In this document: piece after piece, positions 52,641-64,000 of the stretch
Layout: every line of letters begins with the position of its first letter
Position numbering within the stretch: position 1 is the stretch's first letter
Assembly: GCF_037975245.1 (NCBI RefSeq)
Contig: NC_092575.1
Span: 24,346,841-24,410,840 of the forward strand
Direction of reading: 5' to 3'
DNA length: 64,000 nucleotides
Source: Apostichopus japonicus
Lineage: Eukaryota; Echinodermata; Holothuroidea; Aspidochirotida; Stichopodidae
Translations under genes and position numbers: made by a program
Notes under the pieces: model-generated
Seen by the model: only the letters and a program-made list of their open reading frames with translations
Database searches by the model: none
Told to the model about the DNA's origin: nothing

Positions 52641-54870
52641 CTAAATATTCCGATGAAGTTATTTGTATCTGTTTTATACGCATGCATCCTTTTAACTACT
52701 TCTCATGTATTGTTCTTTTTCATACTATAAGTTACTGTACTTCAATTTTCATTTCTTTGATTCTTTTTCTTTAAACGTCCCTAGCCTCGATAACAATTGT
52801 ACTGAACTTCTAGTGTTCGGTTTATATGCATGCTCGTAATAGGTGTATGTTGATGTGTGTAATTATATGCATGAATGTGTATGTATATATATGAAATGAA
52901 CGAATGAATAAATATAAGCGAAATCAACAATAAATACAGAAATAATGATACGGATAAACACAAACTGTTTTCATTATTGTTGTATAATTTCTTACTCGGA
53001 CAAACCTCATAGCGGGGTATAAAAATCCACTCAGTATCGACATACGGTAATGGTATTATAGAGGCTTAAAAAAAAACTCTAAAAATATTAAAATATTACA
53101 AAAATGGCACCACGTCATGTTACCTGCAGTACCCATAATGTACAGGGACGAGGAAAGCATTGTCCGATCCCAAGGGCAAGTTGGACAACATATATGTCAC
53201 CTTGCCGTCATTTATAGTTTTTATTAATATCGTATGGTTCATTTATGAGCGTGTTTTTCTCTGGTGGGGAAAGCCTTGAACTGATCCAGCCTTCTCCTTA
53301 CCTCGGGCCTCTTACTGACCTCGGAGCCGTATTGGCCCCTCCTGACCCACAGTCTCGTTTGGCACGCCCATGTAACCAGTGTAATGTTCTGTATTAAACG
53401 CTGTGATGTTTACCCACAACCCCCTACCACCACCACACACCCACACGCACAACAGATTAATTGACATGTCATTAGAACGTGTTTATAGCAATGACAAACT
53501 TCCACTAGAGCGATATGTAAAACATCCTTGTGCAGCCAGGTGGGAGAATTTTCTAACGCTATTATAATACCATGCTACATACATTCCACTCATCGAATGC
53601 TTCAAAAGCACTCGTATTATCCTATTGATAGTATGAACAGTTCCAAACACGTGGATCTATAATAGACACATTATTTCCATACGGCTCGTACGGACAACAC
53701 AAGTGCTGTGAAGCATGACATGAAAACTTCCAACATCATGCGAGCTACCAAGATTTAGCTTCAAAAATGGTAGATTCGAAAAGATAGAAATAGAGGGCGG
53801 TCTATAAAGGAACTCTATGTGTGAAGGGGGTGCAGTTTCAAAATGATACCAAGCTAAGGTTAGGTATAAGATGAAAGGGTATAACTTAGACTGGAGACAG
53901 ATGAGGAGGAGCGAGGTAAATTATCTCAACTGGAATTCGTCATTAATCTAACCATAAAACTGTTGTAGGTCCATAAACACGTCATGTTTTATCTATTGTG
54001 ATATTATTTCAACAAGGTAACAATACATTGTAGCTTTCGAGTCTGTTTTACATAGGCACGGTAGCTTATTTTTAAATACAACTGGCTTCTTAATTTATCT
54101 TAGTTACTGGTTTGACAACATATATTCTTTAGATAGCACATTTAATCAGGTCGTCACAAATCTAATATCCCAAAATGATGTTACAAAATGTATACGAACT
54201 TTGCATAGTTGTTCATGTGTGTGTTGAGCTTTTTCTCATTTTCACTTGTGATTAGAAATCTGAAGTTTTTAACTTCCATTTTCATTACCCTTGACGATAA
54301 AGTAAAAAAGAAAAGAAAAGGGAACGTATAACATCATGACGAATTTGACAAATGGTTACATAAAATATATCAGAACAGCCTCATTTAACAGAAATAATTC
54401 CAAACAATTGTGTTACTTTTCAAAACGTTGCAAAACGTTTCAATTGTTGCAAATTGGCTTGAAAAAAGGGTATCAATTCGGAGTACAATGATTGTATATC
54501 ATTTACGGGTAACTTATGTAAATTATCACGTGATTATCAATATAGTGTAAGCGGAAGATCACCAGAGGTGGCGGACTAATGCAAAACACAGAACAGGCAG
54601 AACAAGTGAAAAGAGACATAAGTAAAAAGTACCCCGCATTGTTAAAAACAAGTACCCTATTTCCAGTTATTGTTATATTAAAAAGAAGTGCTCTCTCTTT
54701 CGAAAATTTTACATTGCTGGTACCTCTTTAAAAAAGAGCCCAGACAAATTAGCACTCACGTCCCGTTATATATATATATATACATGGTCTGCAAAAAAAA
54801 AAAAAAACTATACAGTGATGGGTAAATTGCGTATTCAAAAATCAAATATTTTTCAACATCATTGCTAGAA

Positions 54871-55399
54871 TCACTCCGAAACTATTCCGTCATTGTCTTC
54901 ACCAGTATTAGGTGCAACAAGGCTGTAATCATTGCTACTGGAGCTAACCGGGATATCGTGCATGTCGACAGACTGATCCGGACTACAGGCTGTCTTTACA
55001 CCGCTATCAACTTGGTATGAAGTAGTGTTGGTTCGCTTAACAGTGCTTGTTATGCTTTTCTTCATTTCAGGATTTTGCGCAAAGAGCATATAAAACATAC
55101 AGAACCCTTGCAGAGAAAGGCAAACGCAAAAGAGCAATTGGAAAGCAAGGCTGAGAGGGTTTTGAAATGTGGCCAGAAATCCGAAAGTCCACGCCATACC
55201 GAGGAGAACCCAGAAGAGAAAAGTACTCTTGATTCGAATAATAATCTCTTTCTTCTTTTCTACTTTGTCCGATTGTCTAATCTTACGACAGCTGACGCGA
55301 TATGTCGCTAAGACGAATATCACGAGATTATAGACAGATAGTAATAAGATTTCTAGCAGAAATCCGAAATAGAGAACTGGTCCGGGATGTAGAAAGCAA
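54871..55399 (-). CDS. Orphan TM5-TM7 terminal exon, version a (upstream receptor)
   Basis: 529 nt, homologous to 27,276-27,804, intact frame to DGIVSE. Belongs with the TM4 exon at 56,938-57,010. Confidence 0.85.
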
Positions 55400-56937
55400 C
55401 TGTGAAAAGGAGGGAAAAAAAGAATGTCATTTCACGTGATGAAAGAACATTAACACGTTAAGTGTATGGTCACGAAATGTTAAAACCGTAACGTATATAT
55501 ATACTTCAACAAGTTTTTAACGACAGGTTGGGGTTGGACGGTGCAATTTACATACTATACACATTTTGTTAACCCGTATAAAGATGTAGGCCTACATATT
55601 ATTCACAAATGTATGTATGTATGTGGGGAGGGGGGGGGGGTTCTACCTCCCCCACGACTGATTAAGGTAGGGGAATCAACATGTTAAGCGGGTCGAAAAG
55701 GTATCCCTTTTAAGGCCGGAGGGGGTTTGGGGTTGTTTAAATCGGCAAGCATATACCCACTGACTAGTAATAAGTCTTGAATTGTTATAAGGTTGATAAT
55801 GAGTAGGCGGGAAGTGAGGGTACGGGGTGAGGAGGGGGGGTCTACACCCGGATTAGTAATCTCATTCTTCGTCGGCTGAATGTGAAAACTCCTCGACTGA
55901 CTATGGAGGTCTGGAGAGGGTAGCCTTGTTCCCTCTCCACCTCAAAAGTCTCAGTATATCAATCAGTAGAGGCACTCATATCTTAGGGAAAGCCCGCCCA
56001 GCGGGGCATCTTTTAGATATGTTACCTAACACGATCTTTGCAACCGATTGTCGTGTCGTTAGAATTTAAATTTTGGGCTCATGGTTACCAAATATGTTCA
56101 TGGTCTTGATCCTATAAATTAAATGTGACATGAATAGACAACCTTGTCATCTATCCAAGAAGGTATGCACTGTTTAAAACAAAACTTGTATATAAAAGGT
56201 GAACTGTTGACGTAATATTACTGTGGCACGCTGTTTTTATTTACAGTATAACAGTGTTTCATGGGTAAAATAACAGGAAAACGTTATGTAGCGTGTGCTT
56301 GATCGTTAACTTACATTCACTGCTCGATCTGTAAAATAGCAGGACGTTATGGACGTATTAGTACCATAATACCGTGAATTAACATTCAGCATTGGTCGTA
56401 AAATACCAATGAGAAAAGCACTTTCAATTGCTTAACCTTAATTAAGAACAAATTGTGTTTAACCGTGGGAATAATTACTTGATACTCGTTTTTTTAACCT
56501 GTTTGTGAATGAACAATTACACTTTATAACCGTTCTGTATCGATTAACATACATCGGGACACTTTTAATTTGCATATTCATAGTTAAGGTAGTACCCAAC
56601 ATTTGTGGGTTATATTCTAGTCATGATGTGATTTCGGTGTTCAAGTATGCACTTAATGTGTCTAATTAATCATGTAGGTTGTTAAAAAAATATTGCATTT
56701 GATATGAAAATATGAGTTTGTTGCTTGTTATGAAATAATAGTGAGGGGTAACACATATCGTTTTAACATTGTTTGACTAGTGATTTTAGTACACCATTCT
56801 GATTGTTAATTCGCCCCATAAATCGTTGCTTCATCTTGTCGTGTGAAGGTAAGATATTTGACGTGGTAAAGTAAGTCACCTTTAGAAACAAAGCCATGAA
56901 AACAAAAGAAAGTCTTTGTTTTTTAAATAATACTTAC

Positions 56938-57010
56938 TAATCTGTTGATTCCTCGTAATCATGACCATGATCCAAGAAATATATGAGTATTGCTCCAATT
57001 GCTGGTAGTC
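56938..57010 (-). CDS. Orphan TM4 exon (upstream receptor)
   Basis: 73 nt, LPAIGAILIYFLDHGHDYEE, same splice signals as 29,788-29,860. The TM2-3 exon expected about 0.7 kb upstream is not found; homology ends near 57,455. Confidence 0.8.
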
Positions 57011-57455
57011 CTAAATATAAAATAAAACAATAAATAAAATAATTCAAAAATGACTATTTTTTCATGATGATTATTTCTACTGTTAATAAAGTTTCTGATG
57101 CGTAGAGAGTTGTGTGAGTCACATGTATCTTCCATTGTTCTGTTGTGTTATACATTAAAAGGACAGATCCCTTTAACATACATGAATAGACTGCACCATA
57201 TTAACACCAGCAAAATTCCACACACACAGACGCATCCATGCAACGTAGAGTTCAGCGCCGGGCGAGGTAATATTTACACAATGGAGTCCTTTCACATATT
57301 GGATAATGTAAACAGCCAAAATGGTGACGCAAATGGCTTGCATGGGATAGCAGAATTTACATTCAATATAATTTCTTTGCAACACAAACAGAAACGCAGC
57401 CATAAGAAAGTGTTATTGAAATGAAAAACAGACTAAACACACCCACACACACACT

Positions 57456-58489
57456 TACACCATCATGATAACTTTAATCACCGAACCTATAGCTGCGTCT
57501 CATAAAACTTGATATTCTTTCATATAGTTCATATTTTGCAAATTATAAAAAATATATAAAGTTATTTAACATTTCACTATATGTTTGAGACATGTTATGG
57601 ATTACAGTCATTTCAGAGTTTTACAGATGTATCATAAGGTGAGATACATGATCACTAAAACATTATATTTGATTCATGACCAATTCTCTACACAATCACA
57701 TCATAAAGGCAAGACCTGCTCATTTACAGCACCATGACTACAATATGAGGTTTAAGACACTTGATTGATAAAAGGCAGATCAATGATTCAGACATCTCTC
57801 ATTATCATTGATAAATATATTGCAGGGGTGTTTTTTTTTTTTAAATTGTAAACCTCACACCGCCAGGGATGTGTTAGTGAGAAGGATATTTAACGAAAGA
57901 GAGATCGTCTTTGGGGGAACATTGTTACCGCCAAGGTTGCCATAGGAAGTTGACACTAATTACACAGTGCCCTTTGTTATCTGCAAAACTTAAAGCACTT
58001 ACCCCTGTGGTTTTAAGGCCCACGTTGACATGGGGATATTTTAACTAGTAGTTAATTCTTAAAAAGCAACTTAATATTTTTCGACACAAGTCTACATGAT
58101 AGCTGTTGTGCTGGACTGATTTCGAAAGCCATATCTGTTTGGATTTCTGTTATTAAGTTGGTAGAAAACATGCAGAATTTGCAAAATTTGTAACTGAAGA
58201 GACGTGTCTGTAACCTCAATTTAGGTAGGTTGCTCTGTAGAGAAACTTACACTGTTGCATTTTTTAGAAAATATGAACTGGCGTTTTCACTTTGATATTA
58301 CAAAGACCTTCGACAAACCCAGAGTAAACCTTCTAATCAAAGCAATGTATTATACCACCAGATACATTCATACCACAACGGAAATAGTCACGATTGTGAA
58401 TGAAAACAAACAACATTAACAACTGAACTTCAAAACCTGTCAATCAAACGTTTGAAATTGAAAAGGGTTAGCGGGTCATTGAAAATAAA
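57456..58489. other. Unique sequence right of the duplication, nothing recognised
   Basis: AT-rich, a T run at about 57,831-57,842, no receptor exon or element identified. Confidence 0.5.
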
Positions 58490-58735
58490 TTTGCCATGAG
58501 AGGGCGAAGCCTGTAGGCGTAGCGCTACCATGAGTTGACGCGAAGAGTACGAGAAAACTGTGTCCGAAAATGCCTCTCAGATCGTTGGAAATGGCACTTC
58601 TAGTGCCTTGTACGTTTCATCTAAGCATTTTCTATTTGAAATTACTAGGAATATCATAAAGAAAGTACAAACAATATGCTCAAGGGGGGGGGGGGCGGTC
58701 ACCTACTTCGCCGCCCCCCTTAGCTAAGCGCTTGT
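58490..58735. mobile_element. Degraded relative of the CAGTGGCGG MITE
   Basis: Internal similarity to 19,293-19,638: 'gatcgttggaaatggcac', then 'agtgccttgtacg', and a G/C-rich end near 58,685-58,725. Termini too decayed to define. Confidence 0.5.
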
Positions 58736-58949
58736 GCTCCTATTATGCTTAAATCTAATTAGCAGATAAAGGAATTATTTCATATATTATTATCGTTCAT
58801 GGTAAATTCATTAAAAGAAATACAGGCTGGTGTAAATGACACTTTAACAAAAGAATACGTATGGGGCAGTCTCATTTACAGATTCTGATGTTCCGAACAC
58901 ATTTCAAAAAGTGGACAGCGTTGGTTTGACAAATGTAGTTTAGGTTTTA

Positions 58950-60425
58950 GTTGTGGTGGTTGTCATCATGGTAGAACAAATCTCATTCGTTATGAAATTA
59001 AAGTCTCGACTACCAACCCTGTACATCAAATGCCATGTAGAGCTACACCTTCTATGGAACTTGAAATTGAACAAAAATGCAACAGCTTTTGGGGAAAAAA
59101 TTCATAGACAGAGTGATATTCTGTGGGCCTTACCCATAGTGATGGCTAAAATGAAAGATGGGTCGTACAGATTTTGTTTAGACTATAGGAAATTGAATGG
59201 AGTAACAATTTATAAAGGATTCACACCCTTTACCTAGAAAAGATGATAGTTTGGATGTACTAGGTGAAATGGATTTTGGCAGGTTGAAATGGATATTAAA
59301 GATGAACCTAAAACAGCATTCACTACTGATACCGTCTTATATCAATTTAAAGTTATTCCTTTGGGTCTAACTAAATCACCACCGACATTCCAGAGGTTAA
59401 TGATGAGATTTATTGAGAGGACTGTGTCATCGTTGCCGATGTGTGCTATTTGCTTAGCGTGACCAAATGGAAGTTTCCGCTTGGTCGAGGTCGGGCAGAG
59501 GTCAATACTGCCCATTTACTAGTTGCCTTTCATATCCACCTCGATTTGCATACTTATGTAATCGATGCACAATTACGTAATCGATGTATACTTGCGTATT
59601 TTGAAGTGCACATGCTTCATTCCTCTCCTGGCTCAGAGAGGCGTCGCATGTGTTCCTGTAGCACTGTTCCTTAGTATGTAAGTATTCTAATTGTTTCATA
59701 TAAGTATTAAGGGGCTTGATATTGTAATTGTATATCTCTTTTAATATCGCATTATAGATATTTGCCTTTAATGTGATGTTGCTACATGCTCGTGCCTGTT
59801 ATTTATTATTGCCTTTTTATCGTGTATTTGTTGTTTGCTTATTTGTAAGAGTATCTGGAGTACAATATAGCGCCAGAGGTTATTACTTTGTTGGTGTTCT
59901 GTACATTCTCCAGAAAGCCGCCGTTAACCCCAGAAAGCCGCCGTTAACCCCAGAAAGCCGCCGTTAACCCCTGTAAACCCCTGTACACCGCAGTTTGTCG
60001 TGCTGTTGGTTTTGCCCGGTAACGATTGTAAGTTAATTATAAAGAATGTAATTGTCGCCAATCTTTCTCTATGTCTTGTTTCATGTTACCAAATGTTATT
60101 TGCTATACTTCTTCCTTTTTTGTGCATTGTTTTATAAGAAGAAATATAATGCACTATTATGTTATTATTATGTTATTATTGATTTGTTCAATTCATGTGT
60201 TTATTTCACCAATGTTTGTATATTGATATATTGATATCTTTACTTTCTAGTTTTCACCGTGGTCTTGTTCAAACCACGCGTGTGAATAAATGGGCTAAAA
60301 CATACAACCACCTTGTTCAGCTTCATTGAGCGTCGTCTTGGTGACAGACTGAATATCTGGTTTACCTTGATGATGTTATTGTTATTGTTAACTCATTCAA
60401 AGAATGTTGAGGGAAGTTTATGCGC
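58950..60425 (+). pseudogene. Ty3/gypsy reverse-transcriptase fragment, split by a solo LTR
   Basis: Left part (to 59,424) has ALPIVMAKMKDGSYRF, LDYRKLN, a frameshift near 59,220-59,280, then the usual PATFQRLM-like motif. The right part restarts at 60,352 with the YLDD catalytic motif followed by VIVIV. The 922 bp between them is a later insertion; removing it and one target duplication leaves the two parts in phase. No gag, integrase or own LTRs are seen. Long dead. Confidence 0.85.
59425..60346. mobile_element. Solo LTR, 922 bp, 5-bp target duplication
   Basis: Starts TGTCA and ends TGACA. Flanked by GACTG at 59,420-59,424 and 60,347-60,351. Contains three tandem copies of a 20-bp unit ('cagaaagccgccgttaaccc', about 59,912-59,975) and an AATAAA near 60,285, consistent with an LTR polyadenylation signal. 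No internal coding region, as after LTR-LTR recombination. Confidence 0.85.
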
Positions 60426-62828
60426 CATATAAACGGTTCCTTATCCATTTACTAATGAGTTTCATTCGATCTCAAATTTCGTCGTGCGGACACTTTGCGG
60501 ATATATATCAAAATAATATAGTGGATATAGTCAAAAGTTGCATGATTTGAATGAAAATTCACTATAATGCAGCCACCTAAGGAATTAAATTGCTATGGGG
60601 AATTGAGTGTCGAATAAGATCAATGATCTTATCAATACTTCTCAAACTAAGAAAGTTTCTTTTAACTGTGTATAGTTAATATATACATATTTCAGTAATT
60701 CATTGGTGTGTTCGTAATAAAAAGGAAACACAAATACATGAATCAGTATATAAAAGTTCCTTAATGATTTATTCACTTTTAATTTCATTTATTTATTAAT
60801 TACATGGCAACTTTAATAGGATACTCATCGTTATTTTAGTTCCCCTCAAAGTCATTGTTTTTCTTTATTTTGTTGTTTTGTAAAGTATATCAATTAAAAT
60901 AACCGATGTTATCCGCTGTTAGTGGACCGGAACCACCGCTGATGATAAAAGTCCAGAAGAAAAACTATACTAGGGGATACTTGTAGCCTATAGGTTGGCC
61001 CATGTGCCCAAACGTAGGGACTTCAAAGAGTAATCCAGGGGCTGAAGTTGATGGAAAATATCTGCATCGTTAGGTCAAAATCACATTTTACCGTAGCATA
61101 TTGTATCGCCAAAGGATCATTTGAAAGATTATCGCACTGAACTAATCGTTTGTTATAAAGGAAACAACAAACATACATATAACTCAAATAGGAAACACCT
61201 TCAGCATGACTAAGCCATGGTATTTGATTTCCAAAGCCGTGCAGGACCGTCTCAAGGAAGGGGAAGGGGAGGGGGAGGTGATGAGTTTTTGCCCGAAATT
61301 TGAAACCTTCCCCAAATTTTTGCACTACACGAACCGCATGAAACATGCTGATACCGGCGACGAGTATGGTTTTATTGAAATTGTCATTTGCAAGCAGGGG
61401 CGTGCCTATATAGATTATTTGGCACCTGGGGCGGATCATTCCTTTGTCACCCTTGCAGGTGATGCCGTGATGGGAGAGGGGTCTAAGCAAAGGGGGAACC
61501 CTTTGAGAACTTTTTGTCTATGCAAGGTGGCTAGATGCAAACTGGTGCTTTCTTTGTCAAAGCTTTGTCGTAAATCGAGATGCTACTGGAGCAGCACATG
61601 ACAGAGTACCATAAGACGACATCAGAGGTAAACCTAAAAAAGTGTAACACCACCGAAGAGGTACTGACGGAGCTTCTAGGGGGGGGGGGAAGCGGGAAAC
61701 TTACCCTCGAGTTGAACGAGCAAAACCCAGTCACAAGAGAGTTCCTGTGGGGTTTGCTCATTTTGCCCCAAGGAGGGGCCAAGGTAACAATTACCCCGTC
61801 CAGAAGTTTATTAATTTTTGGCATCCGGCCGAATGGGTGGATGAGAGCAAATTTCAAATGGATCACGGTAATGGCCCAACGACAAAGATCACGGTCCAAT
61901 CTCGTGGTTTGTGATTTATTACTCAAGCGTTCCTGAAAAATATTCGCCAAAGAAAGCCCACATACCCCCCCCCCCAAGAAAAAAAAATTGTTCAAAGAAA
62001 TATCAAATAGAATTGTGCACTCTAGGTCTACATTAGTGATGTGTCCTTTAAGCTTCACGGTTCCCGTTGGAAATGAAATAGAATTTCGCGAGAGATGCTG
62101 ACATAGATCGGCTACAATGCTGTTACAACCATACCCAGTTACTTAAATGTCAGTGTGTTTGTGTGTGTGTGTGGGGGGGGGGGGGGTATTACTCTATTAA
62201 TCTGAGGAAAATCGTAAACATGCAGTTGGTTAATGAAAAGATATAACTCTTAATCTTTAGAGGAAAGAATTAGAATTATGGTATGAAGTTAAATATTTCA
62301 CTACATCATCCGCCTCCACGTTGACCGAAACCAACTCGTTGAGTTATGTAGGTCTACGTAGTGTAAATTGGATAGAGAGCTGCCATTGGTTTTGTACGTC
62401 CATTCATGTGGCTGTATACTTTGGTACCTAACTGTAGCTAACAGGAACGGTAAGCTCTGTAGATGGGATATCCCTGGACAGAGAAAATGGATTTCTATAC
62501 CCAGATATTAATGATTAACTCAATGAACATGCCAACCTTATATGAGGTTGTACAAGGTTAGGTCAATATTATTATACCAGGGAGCTGACACGAACAGCTC
62601 CATGGGAATTGGCTGCCCTTCGTTGGTATCTTAGTAAACTGAAATATCAACGAAACCCTCTTATAGAACTTGCTCACAATGGCAACAATAGAAACTAATA
62701 TATGAACTGATACAGTCCAGTGATCATATCTTTACACAATAACATGTTTACATGCTGAAGGGAACACCCCCCGATCATAAAGGTCAAAGAGTATGACTAT
62801 TGCTGTCGTATTAATCCAACCCCTCTGT
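60426..62828. other. Intergenic, no gene assigned
   Basis: Includes G-rich tracts (about 61,257-61,280, 61,678-61,690, 62,172-62,187) and overlapping frames on both strands at 61.0-62.0 kb without recognisable domains. The stretch 'caggggcgtgcctatat' at 61,394 looks like the end of a transposon, but no partner end was found. Confidence 0.4.
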
Positions 62829-63185
62829 GAAGAAATAAAACCCCCATGTAAAGATTAAACCACCATGTAAAGATTAAACCCCCATGTCAAGATTAAAACA
62901 CCCATTTAAAGATTAAAACACCAATGTAAAGATTTAAACACCCATGTAAAGATTAAACACCCATGTGAAAATTAAAACACCCATGTAAATATTAAACCAC
63001 CATGTAAAAATTAAACCCCCATGTGAAGATTAAAACACCCATCTAAAGATTAAAACACCAATGTAAAGATTTATACACCCATGTAAAGATTAAACACCCA
63101 TGTAAAAATTAAAACACCCATGTAAAGAATTTAACACCCATGTAAAGCATTAAAACACCCGTGTAAAGATTAAACACCCACGTCT
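62829..63185. repeat. Minisatellite, about 20-bp unit
   Basis: About 17 imperfect copies of 'acccatgtaaagattaaaac'. Confidence 0.9.
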
Positions 63186-64000
63186 ATAATAGCCCCAGCT
63201 GGATTGAAAACCTCACAAATTCTCCAACATTGTTCCATGAGCTGAAAAATAGGACATTTTTACAGCGAACTTTTTATAAAAAGGGGAGGGGCCACCGATT
63301 CCCCTTTGAAACCTTCCATCGACGTCATAACATCTTTAAGTCAACCCGCCCCCACTCCCAAAAACATGGTGGTTACACACCTGACTGTTTACTCCTTATT
63401 CAACAAAGAATGACAACAGGACCACAGAGTCCCAGAAATCAGAGATAGGAGAAAGTAACCGAAATGGCTAAATATATGGTGACGTAACAGGAAACCGAAA
63501 ACTACACTGTAACAGAAAACAATCCACTTATTTTGTTTTAAACTGAAATAATTGCTTGCATGATATATTTTGGATTCTCTGTATAACAATAAGGATATTC
63601 CATCCTTTCAAGTGAGTTTTAAAGGAATTAAACGTCATGCGACGGTACCACAACTTCAGAAATTGTATAATTATGTTCCTGGGCTTCATCTTAACACCTA
63701 TGATCATTCATATTTAACACTCGTATCATATAGCACTTGTTATGTGTCTCCAAATATTACATTAATACAACCACTAAAAAAATTACCCCCAAAGTTAAGT
63801 TTTTTATTATATGCTTAGCATCTTAAGAAATAGAAGGGAAGGTTTCAAAAGATGTTTATCGCAGCCATGTAGGAGTCTCAGATAAACGTTTGCCTGAAAT
63901 CTCAAATTATCTTCTTTTTTTCTAAGGCTATTGTATCTTTGTGTTTTTATTCATTCTGGAGGGAACTTAACACAATTTTAGAGTCTCTCTAAACTCCACG
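63186..64000. other. Right end, unassigned
   Basis: An 82-codon plus-strand frame at 63,570-63,818 (SFQVSFKGIKRHATVPQLQK...) has no recognisable domain, and splice sites are unclear. Otherwise nothing seen. Confidence 0.35.

Noticed and set aside
59441-59674. ORF within the solo LTR
   Set aside because: LTRs are non-coding and the frame has no domain.
61023-62058. Opposed ORFs of 118-175 codons
   Set aside because: No domain, low-complexity segments, overlapping frames on both strands, and no splice support.
62829-63185. CRISPR-like array
   Set aside because: Units abut with no unique spacers and the host is a eukaryote; it is a minisatellite.

Overview
This is animal (metazoan) DNA: AT-rich, intron-rich, full of short tandem repeats and degraded retroelements. 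The main content is a tandem cluster of adhesion G-protein-coupled receptor (aGPCR) genes on the minus strand. The ectodomain (SUEL lectin, EGF, HRM, GAIN/GPS) and the Penelope-like, CR1/jockey-like and Ty3/gypsy elements suggest a marine invertebrate, probably an echinoderm or another invertebrate deuterostome. The taxon is an inference.

Layout. Positions 122-400 hold the last coding exon of an unrelated plus-strand gene. About 2,340-30,310 (copy 1) and 33,215-57,455 (copy 2) are two copies of one duplicated segment. The single-copy stretch between them (30.3-33.2 kb) carries the exons for TM1 and TM2-TM3. Reading the minus strand from right to left: (i) orphan 3' exons of an upstream receptor (TM4 at 57.0 kb; TM5-7 at 55.4-54.9 kb and again at 49.6-49.1 kb); (ii) a complete receptor gene, here 'gene A', from its ATG at 45,932 to a stop at 27,276, or to an alternative terminal exon ending at 21,851; (iii) 'gene B', from its ATG at 18,668 to the GPS exon at 3,076, with no TM exon found before the window ends. 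I rebuilt the exons from splice signals and phase. Gene A comes to 2,541 nt of CDS, or 846 codons plus stop, in phase at every junction.

The two copies are close enough that insertions can be read as filled versus empty sites. Copy 1 alone has a Penelope-like element with a large inverted duplication (8.4-10.8 kb), a hAT-type MITE with an 8-bp target duplication (28.6-29.1 kb), and a 1.74-kb insertion of 'atatctggc' repeats (16.1-17.9 kb). Copy 2 alone has a Mutator-type MITE with a 9-bp target duplication (51.6-51.9 kb) and, at 42.64-42.94 kb, a pair of inverted small elements. A 5'-truncated LINE abuts the alternative terminal exon in both copies, so it predates the duplication. The right flank has a Ty3/gypsy reverse-transcriptase fragment split by a solo LTR with a 5-bp target duplication.

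The most interesting signal is at 42.64-42.94 kb. Each inverted arm carries a near-perfect type I hammerhead ribozyme just downstream of a Pol III B box. The complete arm also has an A box, a T5 terminator after the ribozyme and 10-bp terminal inverted repeats, giving a ~140-bp tRNA-like ribozyme element. The Penelope-like element carries a second, different hammerhead-like motif at both of its ends.
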